Part shown: in pieces, positions 17,404-24,545 of the stretch
Position numbering within the stretch: the stretch's first letter is position 1
Layout: each line of letters opens with the position of its first letter
Assembly (NCBI GenBank): GCA_965214675.1
Contig: OZ243969.1
Span: forward strand, 1,364,001-1,428,000
Source: WTFY01 sp965214675
GTDB taxonomy: Bacteria > Pseudomonadota > Gammaproteobacteria > UBA4575
Length of the DNA stretch: 64,000 nucleotides
Direction: 5' to 3'
Translations under genes and position numbers: made by a program
The notes under the pieces: generated by a model
The model's input: only the letters and a program-made list of their open reading frames with translations
Told to the model about the DNA's origin: nothing
Database searches by the model: none

Positions 17404-18423
17404 TCACATCCTGTACCTGCGTGCAAAAAACACCAGGCTGACCACACTCAGCAGCAGTAACGCGGCTACTCCGTTATGCATGACGGCCACCGCGATCGGC
17501 AGGTGCAGCACAACATTTGATATCCCCAGCACAAGCTGGATCGTCAATAACAACAGGGCCATCCCACCGGCGATGCGCAGCGAAGCCGTAGCGTTACTGG
17601 TCGTCAGCAGGTAGGCAAGCAGTGCAAACCAGTAGACGGCTACCACGACAGCCATGAGCCTGTGACTGAAGTGAATGGCCGTGCGCGCCGGGTTTTCCAG
17701 TACCCCGAACTCGTAATTCGTGCCCAGGCCACGCCAGAACACGAACCCTTCCTGGAAATCCATGGGCGGCAACCACCAGCCCTGACAGGTCGGGAAGTCC
17801 GTACAGGCCAGGGCGGCATAGTTGGCACTGGTCCAGCCGCCCAGGATGATTTGCCCGATCAGCAACACCAATCCCGTCACCAGCAGGGGCAAGATTGCAT
17901 GATTCAGGCGCTGGCGATAAATCAGCCGCTCGGTGTCCGTATCCAGGTACACCCACCACAGCAAGGACAACACAGCCAGGCCGCCAAGCAGATGCAGCAT
18001 GACGATGACCGGCTTCAGCAGCAGCGTCACCGTCCACATCCCGAGCAGCGACTGGAATATCACCAGGCCCACCAGGAATACCGGCAGGGCAACAGGCTGC
18101 CCCGGGTCCCTGCTGTTGCGCAAGGCCATGATGGCGAGAAATGCAATCAGGATGCCGAGCACACCGGCAAGATAACGGTGGGCCATCTCTTTCCAGGCCT
18201 TGTCCGCCTCGACCGCACGTTCCGGGAAGGCGCTGTTGGCCTGCTCGACTTCCTGCGCCGATTCCGGAACCCCCAGCAAGTGGCCATAACAGCCCGGCCA
18301 GTCCGGACAACCCAGTCCTGCATCGGATAGGCGGACATAGGCTCCCAGGACCACCACAACCAAAGCCAGTGCGCAACTGACCAGGGCGGTGGTACGGAAC
18401 ATGCTGCTCGACTTGGTGTTCAT
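17404..18423 (-). CDS. ctaA: heme A synthase
   Basis: CtaA/Cox15 oxidises the C8 methyl of heme O to the formyl of heme A for aa3-type cytochrome oxidases. The 339-residue protein is polytopic, with about eight membrane helices in two four-helix halves. It has the motif RLSDAGLGCPDWPGCYG near residue 27 and the second extracellular stretch ACTDFPTCQGWW near residue 210, both with Cys pairs, and conserved His ligands in the helices. Its usual partner ctaB and the oxidase genes are not nearby. It converges on rpoH. Confidence 0.93.
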   Translation of the reverse strand: MNTKSSSMFRTTALVSCALALVVVVLGAYVRLSDAGLGCPDWPGCYGHLLGVPESAQEVEQANSAFPERAVEADKAWKEMAHRYLAGVLGILIAFLAIMALRNSRDPGQPVALPVFLVGLVIFQSLLGMWTVTLLLKPVIVMLHLLGGLAVLSLLWWVYLDTDTERLIYRQRLNHAILPLLVTGLVLLIGQIILGGWTSANYAALACTDFPTCQGWWLPPMDFQEGFVFWRGLGTNYEFGVLENPARTAIHFSHRLMAVVVAVYWFALLAYLLTTSNATASLRIAGGMALLLLTIQLVLGISNVVLHLPIAVAVMHNGVAALLLLSVVSLVFFARRYRM

Positions 18424-18501
18424 GCGCGCTGAATGACCCGGGCATACCCCGGAGGGTCTGCTCTTGCTGTATACAGTTGCACCGGCATGCCCCTGTTGCC
18501 C

Positions 18502-19398
18502 CTATCCAGACTTGTCGGTCCTGTTTTGCAAGTGACTGACAGGCACATGGACTTCGCGGTTGTCATCGGCCGTAAAGGCCGGACTGTGCGCCTTTCGGGC
18601 ATATCCATAAATCACTTCGTAACTTGCCGGCAGCGTGCCGTTTTCCTGTCGATACTCTTCATAGGCCTGCACCAGTGCGCGGTATTTCTGTTTACCCATC
18701 AACCCGGATGCCGTGGGGCGCGGGGGACTGAATTTTCCGCGGCTGCCGGTATTTTTAAGGTCGTCCAGCAACTGCGGTAAGGACTGATACTGAATATCGA
18801 TGACCTCCATGTCAACGACCGGGTCCGTAAAGTTTTGTGCCAACAGCATATCGCCGATGTAGTGCATGTCGATAAAATCGTGTACATGCGGCCAATCGTC
18901 CAGCGTTGCAAAACTCTCGCGCAGCTGGTGCAGGGTGTCCGGACCAAAGGTGGAAAATATCAGTACCCCGTCCGTGCGCAGCACGCGCATGCATTCGGAA
19001 AATACCCGGGGCAGGTCCTCACACCACTGAAATGTCGAGGAAGAAAATACCAGATCGACGGACTCGCCTGCGAAAGGCAGCTGTTCGGCATCGCAGCACG
19101 CCAGCGCCTGGGTCATCCGGGCCTCCTGGTGCCGGCGGCACCACGACAACATGGACCACGCAAGATCACAGGCCACCATCTCGCTGTCTGGAAAACGGCG
19201 CGCCAGTCCCTTCAGGCCGCGACCAGTGGCAGTACCGATATCCAGCACCACCCGGGGCTGCAGCTTGATCATGTCCACCCGCTCAAGCGTTCGGTCACAA
19301 ACCTCGTGTTGCAGCACGGCGGCCGCATCGTAACTGTCGGCGGCCCTGGCAAAATCATCGCGCACACGCTGCTTTCTTCTATCGGCGGGTTTATTCAT
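18502..19398 (-). CDS. bioC: malonyl-ACP O-methyltransferase BioC
   Basis: BioC methylates the free carboxyl of malonyl-ACP so that the fatty-acid machinery can build pimeloyl-ACP for biotin. The 298-residue protein has the BioC start (KQRVRDDFARAADSYDAAA), SAM motif I LDIGTATGRGLKGLA near residue 52, and the downstream motif DLVFSSSTFQWCEDLP near residue 120. It overlaps bioH by eight bases, consistent with coupled expression of the two enzymes that open and close pimelate synthesis. Confidence 0.93.
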   Translation of the reverse strand: MNKPADRRKQRVRDDFARAADSYDAAAVLQHEVCDRTLERVDMIKLQPRVVLDIGTATGRGLKGLARRFPDSEMVACDLAWSMLSWCRRHQEARMTQALACCDAEQLPFAGESVDLVFSSSTFQWCEDLPRVFSECMRVLRTDGVLIFSTFGPDTLHQLRESFATLDDWPHVHDFIDMHYIGDMLLAQNFTDPVVDMEVIDIQYQSLPQLLDDLKNTGSRGKFSPPRPTASGLMGKQKYRALVQAYEEYRQENGTLPASYEVIYGYARKAHSPAFTADDNREVHVPVSHLQNRTDKSG

Positions 19399-20161
19399 GG
19401 CTGCAACTTCGGTCCACCCACATCAAAAACTGTTGTGCATGCGATACAAACGGCGCATGCCCGGCGCCTGCGATGCGCTCGACCCGGACATGGGGCCAGA
19501 TGCGCTGCGTATCTTGTGCGGCATCGACTGACAGCACCCGGTCTTCCTCGCCGTGCAGCAGATCGATGCAGCGGTGTACCCGTCCCCCGGCCTTGCGCAG
19601 ATCGACCTCCTCCAGCCATCGCAAACCCCAGGCCAGGGCATCAGCAGGATCGGCTGCATCGGACAGGGCGCCTCGCAATGTTGCAAGCGTGGGTTTCGCA
19701 TGCTCGCTGTTCACCACCTGCAATGCACAGAATTTTTTCAGGGTCTGCGCAGGGGCCTTCGTATACTGGCATGCAAATTCATGCAAGCTCGAAGGCTCCA
19801 TGCCGTGCGGCCAGTGCGGGGCGCCCGCAAACCGCGGCGCACTCGATACCAGCATCAGGCCCTCGACCCTGCGTGGATACCGCCTGGCGTACAGCAACGC
19901 CCACAGGCCGCCCAATGACCAGCCGAGAACCCGGGCGCTCGGCGGCAATACCTCGGCAAGCCGCTGCATCCCCTGTTCGGTGGTGCAGTCCCAGGGCACA
20001 GCATGGCTGTGGCCATGTCCCGGGAGGTCGATACACCAGACCCGGTACTTCAATGCAAGCGGGGCCACCACGTCGCGCCATATTTTCGAACTCGATCCCC
20101 ATCCATGTAACAATACGAGATTCGGGCCCTGGCCGGAACTTGAACAATACAGTTTTCTCAC
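19391..20161 (-). CDS. bioH: pimeloyl-ACP methyl ester carboxylesterase BioH
   Basis: BioH cleaves the methyl ester from pimeloyl-ACP methyl ester, ending the BioC-initiated pathway. The 256-residue alpha/beta hydrolase has oxyanion region LLHGWGSSSKIW near residue 18, nucleophile elbow GWSLGG near residue 80, and the catalytic His in GAGHAPFVSH near residue 235. The start is a GTG at 20161. It is directly upstream of and overlaps bioC. The divergent plsY begins 11 bases away. Confidence 0.92.
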   Translation of the reverse strand: MRKLYCSSSGQGPNLVLLHGWGSSSKIWRDVVAPLALKYRVWCIDLPGHGHSHAVPWDCTTEQGMQRLAEVLPPSARVLGWSLGGLWALLYARRYPRRVEGLMLVSSAPRFAGAPHWPHGMEPSSLHEFACQYTKAPAQTLKKFCALQVVNSEHAKPTLATLRGALSDAADPADALAWGLRWLEEVDLRKAGGRVHRCIDLLHGEEDRVLSVDAAQDTQRIWPHVRVERIAGAGHAPFVSHAQQFLMWVDRSCSHE

Positions 20162-20171
20162 AGTACCTCGG

Positions 20172-20774
20172 ATGAATGCAGTCGTTCTTCAGATAGCAGC
20201 GGTCATTGCGGCCTATCTGCTGGGCTCTGTCAACAGCGCGGTCCTGTCCAGCAAGGCGCTGCATTTGCCCGACCCGCGCACCTTGGGCTCGGGCAACCCC
20301 GGAGCCACCAACGTATTACGCACGGGCAACAAGTCTGCCGCAGCGATCACATTGCTCGGCGACATTCTGAAAGGCTTCCTTCCGGTCCTGTTGGCCGCCA
20401 CCCTCACGGACGATCCCCGGCTGGCGGCCGCCGTGGGCCTGGCCGCACTGCTGGGGCATATCTTTCCGGTCTATTATCGCTTTCAAGGCGGCAAAGGGGT
20501 AGCGACCACATTGGGAGTGCTGCTGGCGATGGACTGGCTGCTTGGCGGTCTGTGGGCCCTGACCTGGGTCGCCACGGCCCTGGTGTTTCGCTATTCATCC
20601 GTGGCGGCCATGACCGCCACGGTCGTGACGCTGGGTCTCGCTGTTGCGTTTCGCATGCATGCGCCGTGGACCATCGGACTGCTTGCGATCTTCACGGCGC
20701 TGATATTCTGGCGTCACACCAGCAATATCCGCGACCTGCGTGCCGGGCGTGAAGTCAAGTTCGGAAAGAAATAG
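20172..20774 (+). CDS. plsY: acyl-phosphate:glycerol-3-phosphate acyltransferase PlsY
   Basis: PlsY makes lysophosphatidic acid from acyl-phosphate and glycerol-3-phosphate at the inner membrane. The 200-residue protein starts MNAVVLQIAAVIAAYLLGSV and has motif 1 GSGNPGATNVLR near residue 38, motif 2 FQGGKGVATTLG near residue 102, and a third conserved block near the end. Several hydrophobic helices fit the seven-helix PlsY fold. I trimmed a much longer open frame to this ATG. Its stop is directly adjacent to the convergent tsaD stop. Confidence 0.94.
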   Translation: MNAVVLQIAAVIAAYLLGSVNSAVLSSKALHLPDPRTLGSGNPGATNVLRTGNKSAAAITLLGDILKGFLPVLLAATLTDDPRLAAAVGLAALLGHIFPVYYRFQGGKGVATTLGVLLAMDWLLGGLWALTWVATALVFRYSSVAAMTATVVTLGLAVAFRMHAPWTIGLLAIFTALIFWRHTSNIRDLRAGREVKFGKK

Positions 20775-21785
20775 TCACAGCTCGTCCAGCGACCAGCGCG
20801 GCTGAACGCGGATGTGCAGCGGCTCGTTGCCCGCGCCCTGCAACCTCAACAGGCCAAGTTGTGCCACCATGGCAGCGTTGTCGGTGCAGAATTCCGGGGC
20901 CGGAAAGATCACCCTCACGTCCTGTGCGCCGAGCTGGTGGACCAGTTGCCGGCGCAGCTTCTGGTTTGCACCGACGCCACCGGCCACGACCAGCGTCCTG
21001 GCACCGGTGTGCCCGATCGCACGCGCGGACTTGATCCTCAGGGTATCGACGACGGCATCCTCGAAGGCCCGTGCCACATCCGCCCGTGCCTGCTCGTTGG
21101 GGTTGGAAAGTCCTTTCAGGGTGTTCAGCACATGGGTTTTCAGTCCGCTGAAGCTGAAGTCCAGGCCGGCGCGATTCACCATCGGGCGGGGAAAGTTGAA
21201 ACGGTCCGGGTTGCCCTGCCTGGCCAGGCGCTGGATTTGCGGCCCGCCGGGATAGCCCAGGCCCAGCATCTGCGCCACCTTGTCAAAGGCCTCGCCGACG
21301 GCATCATCCATACTCTCTCCAAGTACCGTGTACCGTGCCACCGAGCGCACCTCCACCAGCAGGGTGTGTCCACCCGAGACCAGCAACGCCACATACGGAT
21401 ACTCGGGTGCGGCATCCTCCAGCAGGGGTGCCAGCAGGTGGGCTTCCATGTGATGCACGGCAACGGCCGGCTTGTTGAGTGCAAATGCGAGGCTTCGGCC
21501 AAGACCGGCGCCGACCATCAGTGCACCCATCAATCCCGGACCCGAAGTATAGGCCACCGCATCGACATCGCCTTGCAGCGACAACCCGGCGGTGCGCATT
21601 GCACTCTGGACCAGGGGCCCAAGCTTTCGAATGTGATCGCGCGATGCCAACTCCGGGACCACGCCGCCGTATTCGCTGTGCAGGGCAGACTGGGAATACA
21701 GATGGTGGGCCAGCAGTCCCTGGCGTTCGCAGAGTACGGCCACGGCCGTCTCGTCACAGGAGGTTTCTATACCCAGTACTCGCAT
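20775..21785 (-). CDS. tsaD: tRNA N6-threonylcarbamoyladenosine transferase TsaD
   Basis: TsaD transfers the threonylcarbamoyl group to A37 of ANN-decoding tRNAs. The 336-residue protein starts MRVLGIETSCDETAVAV and has the metal motif HHMEAHLLAP near residue 110 (H-x-x-x-H), and SGGHTLLVEV near residue 134. It is divergent from rpsU with a 165-base intergenic promoter region, the standard gammaproteobacterial arrangement. Confidence 0.97.
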   Translation of the reverse strand: MRVLGIETSCDETAVAVLCERQGLLAHHLYSQSALHSEYGGVVPELASRDHIRKLGPLVQSAMRTAGLSLQGDVDAVAYTSGPGLMGALMVGAGLGRSLAFALNKPAVAVHHMEAHLLAPLLEDAAPEYPYVALLVSGGHTLLVEVRSVARYTVLGESMDDAVGEAFDKVAQMLGLGYPGGPQIQRLARQGNPDRFNFPRPMVNRAGLDFSFSGLKTHVLNTLKGLSNPNEQARADVARAFEDAVVDTLRIKSARAIGHTGARTLVVAGGVGANQKLRRQLVHQLGAQDVRVIFPAPEFCTDNAAMVAQLGLLRLQGAGNEPLHIRVQPRWSLDEL

Positions 21786-21876
21786 CAGGGCAGCTTCGTG
21801 TCATTCGGGTGCACAAACATAGCACGTATTTTTGCAACCCAGCTACCCGCCGCCGCGAACGGGTTTCGAAATGTAT

Positions 21877-21904
21877 TTGAAATATGGGGACCTGCCGTTA
21901 TAAT
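21877..21904 (+). promoter_or_regulatory. putative sigma-70 promoter of rpsU
   Basis: TTGAAA (21877-21882) and TATAAT (21899-21904) are separated by 16 bases, a near-consensus sigma-70 promoter. It lies 46 bases upstream of the rpsU ATG and is divergent from tsaD. Confidence 0.65.
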
Positions 21905-21950
21905 CGCGGTTCTTTTTGGTTCGACTCTCTTGAGGTTAGGAAAGTATTCA

Positions 21951-22166
21951 ATGCCTGGTGTGCGTGTAAAGGAAAATGAACCGTTCGACTTTGCCTTGCG
22001 GCGATTTCGACGTTCCTGCGAGAAAGCAGGTGTGATCACCGAAGTACGCCGACGCGAATACTATGAAAAACCTACCGAGGTGCGCAAACGCAAAGCGGCG
22101 GCAGCCGTCAAGCGCAATCTCAAGCGCGTAGCGCGAACCAGTCTGCGTCGACGACGCCTGTACTGA
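21951..22166 (+). CDS. rpsU: 30S ribosomal protein S21
   Basis: The 71-residue basic protein starts MPGVRVKENEPFDFALRRF and ends in an Arg-rich tail (TSLRRRRLY), the family standard. S21 helps the 30S subunit bind mRNA leaders. In E. coli rpsU is the first gene of the rpsU-dnaG-rpoD operon; here it is followed by hemE, and dnaG-rpoD lie about 14 kb away. I trimmed a longer upstream open frame to this ATG. Confidence 0.97.
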   Translation: MPGVRVKENEPFDFALRRFRRSCEKAGVITEVRRREYYEKPTEVRKRKAAAAVKRNLKRVARTSLRRRRLY

Positions 22167-22260
22167 ATCCCTTCCCTCATACCTCCAGATCCAGGTTCAG
22201 CACCTGCAGTGCGCCCTGCGCTGGTTTAAAATTACTGTTTACCGCTATACTCGAAGTGCC

Positions 22261-23322
22261 ATGCCTGCCTTGCAAAACGATATCCTGATCCGTGCGCTGC
22301 TCAAAAAACCGGTGCCGCGAACACCGCTGTGGATCATGCGCCAGGCCGGCCGGTACCTGCCGGAATACCGTGCCACGCGCAAACGCGCCGGCGGGTTCCT
22401 GACACTTTGCAAGACGCCTGAACTGGCCTGTGAAGTCACGCTGCAGCCGGTCGAGCGATTTGACCTCGATGCGGCGATACTGTTTTCGGATATCCTCACC
22501 ATCCCGGATGCGATGGGACTGGGCCTGTCCTTCACCGAAGGCGAAGGGCCCCGGTTTTCCAGACCCGTGACGTGCATGAAAGACGTACAGCGTATCGCGG
22601 CGACCCAACCCCTGGAAGGCCTGGACTATGTATACGATGCCGTGCGCCTGGTGCGCCAGGAGCTGGACGGGCGGGTGCCGCTGATCGGGTTCTCCGGCAG
22701 TCCGTGGACGCTGGCCACCTACATGGTGGAAGGCCAGACCAGCCGTGAATTCCGCAAGATCAAGGGCATGCTCTACGCGCACCCGGAACTGCTCGAGCAC
22801 CTGCTGGAGATCCTGAGCGAGGCGGTCGTGGAGTACCTCTTGGCACAGGTCCGCGCCGGGGCGCAGGCCGTGATGATATTTGATACCTGGGGGGGCGTGC
22901 TGTCCAGGGAGGCCTACCTGAAATACTCCCTGAATCCCATGCGGCATGTCGTCACCGAACTGTTGAAAACCGGCACACAGCCGGTCGTACCCATCACCCT
23001 GTTCACCAAGGGTGTGGGGCAGGAACTGGCTGACCTGGCAGCTACCGGATGTCATGCCGTGGGTCTGGACTGGACCATGGAGATGGATCAGGCACGGGAC
23101 CTGGTGGGTTCCAGAGTCGCGTTACAGGGAAACCTGGACCCGGCGGTACTGTATGCCCCGGACGAGGTGATTCGAAGTGAGGTCCGAAAAGTCCTGGGAA
23201 AATACGGTACCGGCAGCGGACACGTGTTCAATCTGGGCCACGGCATACAGCAGTACGTGGACCCTGAGAAAGTCGTGGTCCTGGTCGAGGCAGTCAGGGA
23301 GTTCAGCCCCGCCTATCATTGA
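22261..23322 (+). CDS. hemE: uroporphyrinogen decarboxylase
   Basis: HemE decarboxylates the four acetate side chains of uroporphyrinogen III to give coproporphyrinogen III in heme synthesis. The 353-residue protein has the two signatures WIMRQAGRYLPEYR near residue 22 and GFSGSPWTLATYMVEG near residue 143, and the active Asp region in DLDAAILFSDI. Length is normal. It follows rpsU by 94 bases on the same strand. Confidence 0.97.
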   Translation: MPALQNDILIRALLKKPVPRTPLWIMRQAGRYLPEYRATRKRAGGFLTLCKTPELACEVTLQPVERFDLDAAILFSDILTIPDAMGLGLSFTEGEGPRFSRPVTCMKDVQRIAATQPLEGLDYVYDAVRLVRQELDGRVPLIGFSGSPWTLATYMVEGQTSREFRKIKGMLYAHPELLEHLLEILSEAVVEYLLAQVRAGAQAVMIFDTWGGVLSREAYLKYSLNPMRHVVTELLKTGTQPVVPITLFTKGVGQELADLAATGCHAVGLDWTMEMDQARDLVGSRVALQGNLDPAVLYAPDEVIRSEVRKVLGKYGTGSGHVFNLGHGIQQYVDPEKVVVLVEAVREFSPAYH

Positions 23323-23339
23323 CCCGGGCTCCCCGGGTC
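23321..23339 (+). terminator. hairpin after hemE, possible terminator
   Basis: GACCCGGG and CCCGGGTC form a perfect eight-base-pair stem with a three-base loop, beginning at the last bases of hemE. No T-run follows, so it is a weak candidate for an intrinsic terminator. Confidence 0.3.
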
Positions 23340-23418
23340 CCATCAAGCCGCCTGTTCATCGCCGGGTTCAAGCCGTGCGTGGCAAGGCCCGCGCCAGCCA
23401 AAACCTGCGGGGGTGTCC

Positions 23419-23742
23419 CTAGGCAGATCCGCCTGCTGGATTGCGGGTTCTGGAGACTCTCACCCGAACACGATCCGGGCCCGGCTCCCCGTGACGGCTT
23501 TCAGGGAACAGTTGGTCCAGGCAGGAAAAGCCGTGCAGTACGCGCAGGATGCGAACCAGGCTGGACAACTGCACCGAGCGGCCGGCCTCCAACCGCTCCA
23601 GGGTCCGCTTGGAAATTCCGGCCCGTTGCGAGGCCTGTGCCTGGCTCAGTTCCAGCGCAATTCGCTGCGCAGCAATGCGTGCCCCGAGTTCTACCAGGAC
23701 CATCCTGTCTGAAAGCAGTGGAAATATCTGCATATTCGCCAA
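23419..23742 (-). CDS. orphan HipB/Xre-type helix-turn-helix regulator
   Basis: The protein of up to 107 residues has a Cro/C1-type helix-turn-helix: LGARIAAQRIALELSQAQAS then QRAGISKRTLERLEAG at residues 20-56, resembling HipB antitoxins. The frame can start at a TTG (23742), an ATG (23733) or an ATG at residue 14. HipB is normally followed by the kinase toxin HipA; no hipA is present here, so it is an orphan regulator or antitoxin. Two copies of TTATGACGAYTTAAT lie directly upstream and could be its operators. The last 35 residues are low complexity. Confidence 0.7.
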   Translation of the reverse strand: MANMQIFPLLSDRMVLVELGARIAAQRIALELSQAQASQRAGISKRTLERLEAGRSVQLSSLVRILRVLHGFSCLDQLFPESRHGEPGPDRVRVRVSRTRNPAGGSA

Positions 23743-23842
23743 TTATGACGACTTAATAGGGATATTACAAAGGTTGACCGATTGAATGACCGGGCTATCT
23801 AATCCGATACTTTGAGTATATCGACAGTTATGACGATTTAAT
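23743..23842. promoter_or_regulatory. direct-repeat pair, possible operator of the Xre regulator
   Basis: TTATGACGACTTAAT at 23743-23757 and TTATGACGATTTAAT at 23828-23842 differ at one base and are 85 bases apart, in AT-rich DNA directly upstream of the Xre gene. Paired identical sites at this position fit autoregulation. No other copy was noticed in the window. Confidence 0.45.
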
Positions 23843-23909
23843 GAGCTAATCCGGACTGCCACGCCCTTCATTTCCTTGCAGGTGCGGTGTTGCCGCGGTC
23901 GCAGGACGA

Positions 23910-24539
23910 TTATCCTTCGCCGTCCCTGTACTGTGAGGGGTCGTGCCCTCGTTCGAGCAGGCGGGCCAGTGCCTTGCCATTCATTCGTTGCACCGGGCGA
24001 TTGCAGGTCTTGCTCTTCGGCGGCTGGTGCTGGTGGCGCAAGCTGAAGACCGTGATGTCTATTTCATGCTCGCGGTATGCGAATACCAGTACGGGCAGGC
24101 TGGAGTAGTGTCTGTTGTGCCTGAAATACCGGTCTGCAATCCGCACTGCCATGCCGCGTTGCTCCAGTACCCCCAGCACCTCTTCAGTGCTGTCGCAGGA
24201 GACCTGCAGGCTGATCGGGGTGTCCGTACCCGCGGTGCCATCGAGCACCGGCCCTGTCAGGTAGGGGGAATACGGCGTCAGCCAGTTCATCACGGACAGC
24301 GCCGTGGCGCGCAAGCGCCAGAGAATCTTCCCGTGGTCGGGCAGGAACGTGCGCGTGAACAAGCGGATGGCTGACTCGATCTCGCCATTACTGGGCAACG
24401 CGACCCCCTGCAGCGCGTGCAGACGCTCGCGGGCCTTGTACTTGGCTTTCTGATAGTCGTGCACACCCTCACTGACAATGATGCGTGCAGCCTCCTGCGC
24501 AAGCGTCGCCCGAAGCCTGTCCTGTTTTCTTACAGCCAC
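23910..24539 (-). CDS. conserved hypothetical protein, possible nucleotidyltransferase-like fold
   Basis: I do not recognise this 209-residue soluble protein. It has a helical, charged N-terminal half (QDYQKAKYKARERL-like composition), a central stretch with GPVLDGTAGTDTPISLQV around residue 100 that loosely recalls the Gly-Ser/Thr loop of nucleotidyltransferases, beta-rich segments, and a C-terminal block with HQPPKSKTCNRPVQRM. It ends close to the orphan Xre gene and starts seven bases from the mrcA stop on the same strand, so it is probably co-transcribed with mrcA. No signal peptide or membrane helix. Function unknown. Confidence 0.6.
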   Translation of the reverse strand: MAVRKQDRLRATLAQEAARIIVSEGVHDYQKAKYKARERLHALQGVALPSNGEIESAIRLFTRTFLPDHGKILWRLRATALSVMNWLTPYSPYLTGPVLDGTAGTDTPISLQVSCDSTEEVLGVLEQRGMAVRIADRYFRHNRHYSSLPVLVFAYREHEIDITVFSLRHQHQPPKSKTCNRPVQRMNGKALARLLERGHDPSQYRDGEG

Positions 24540-24545
24540 GATCCT

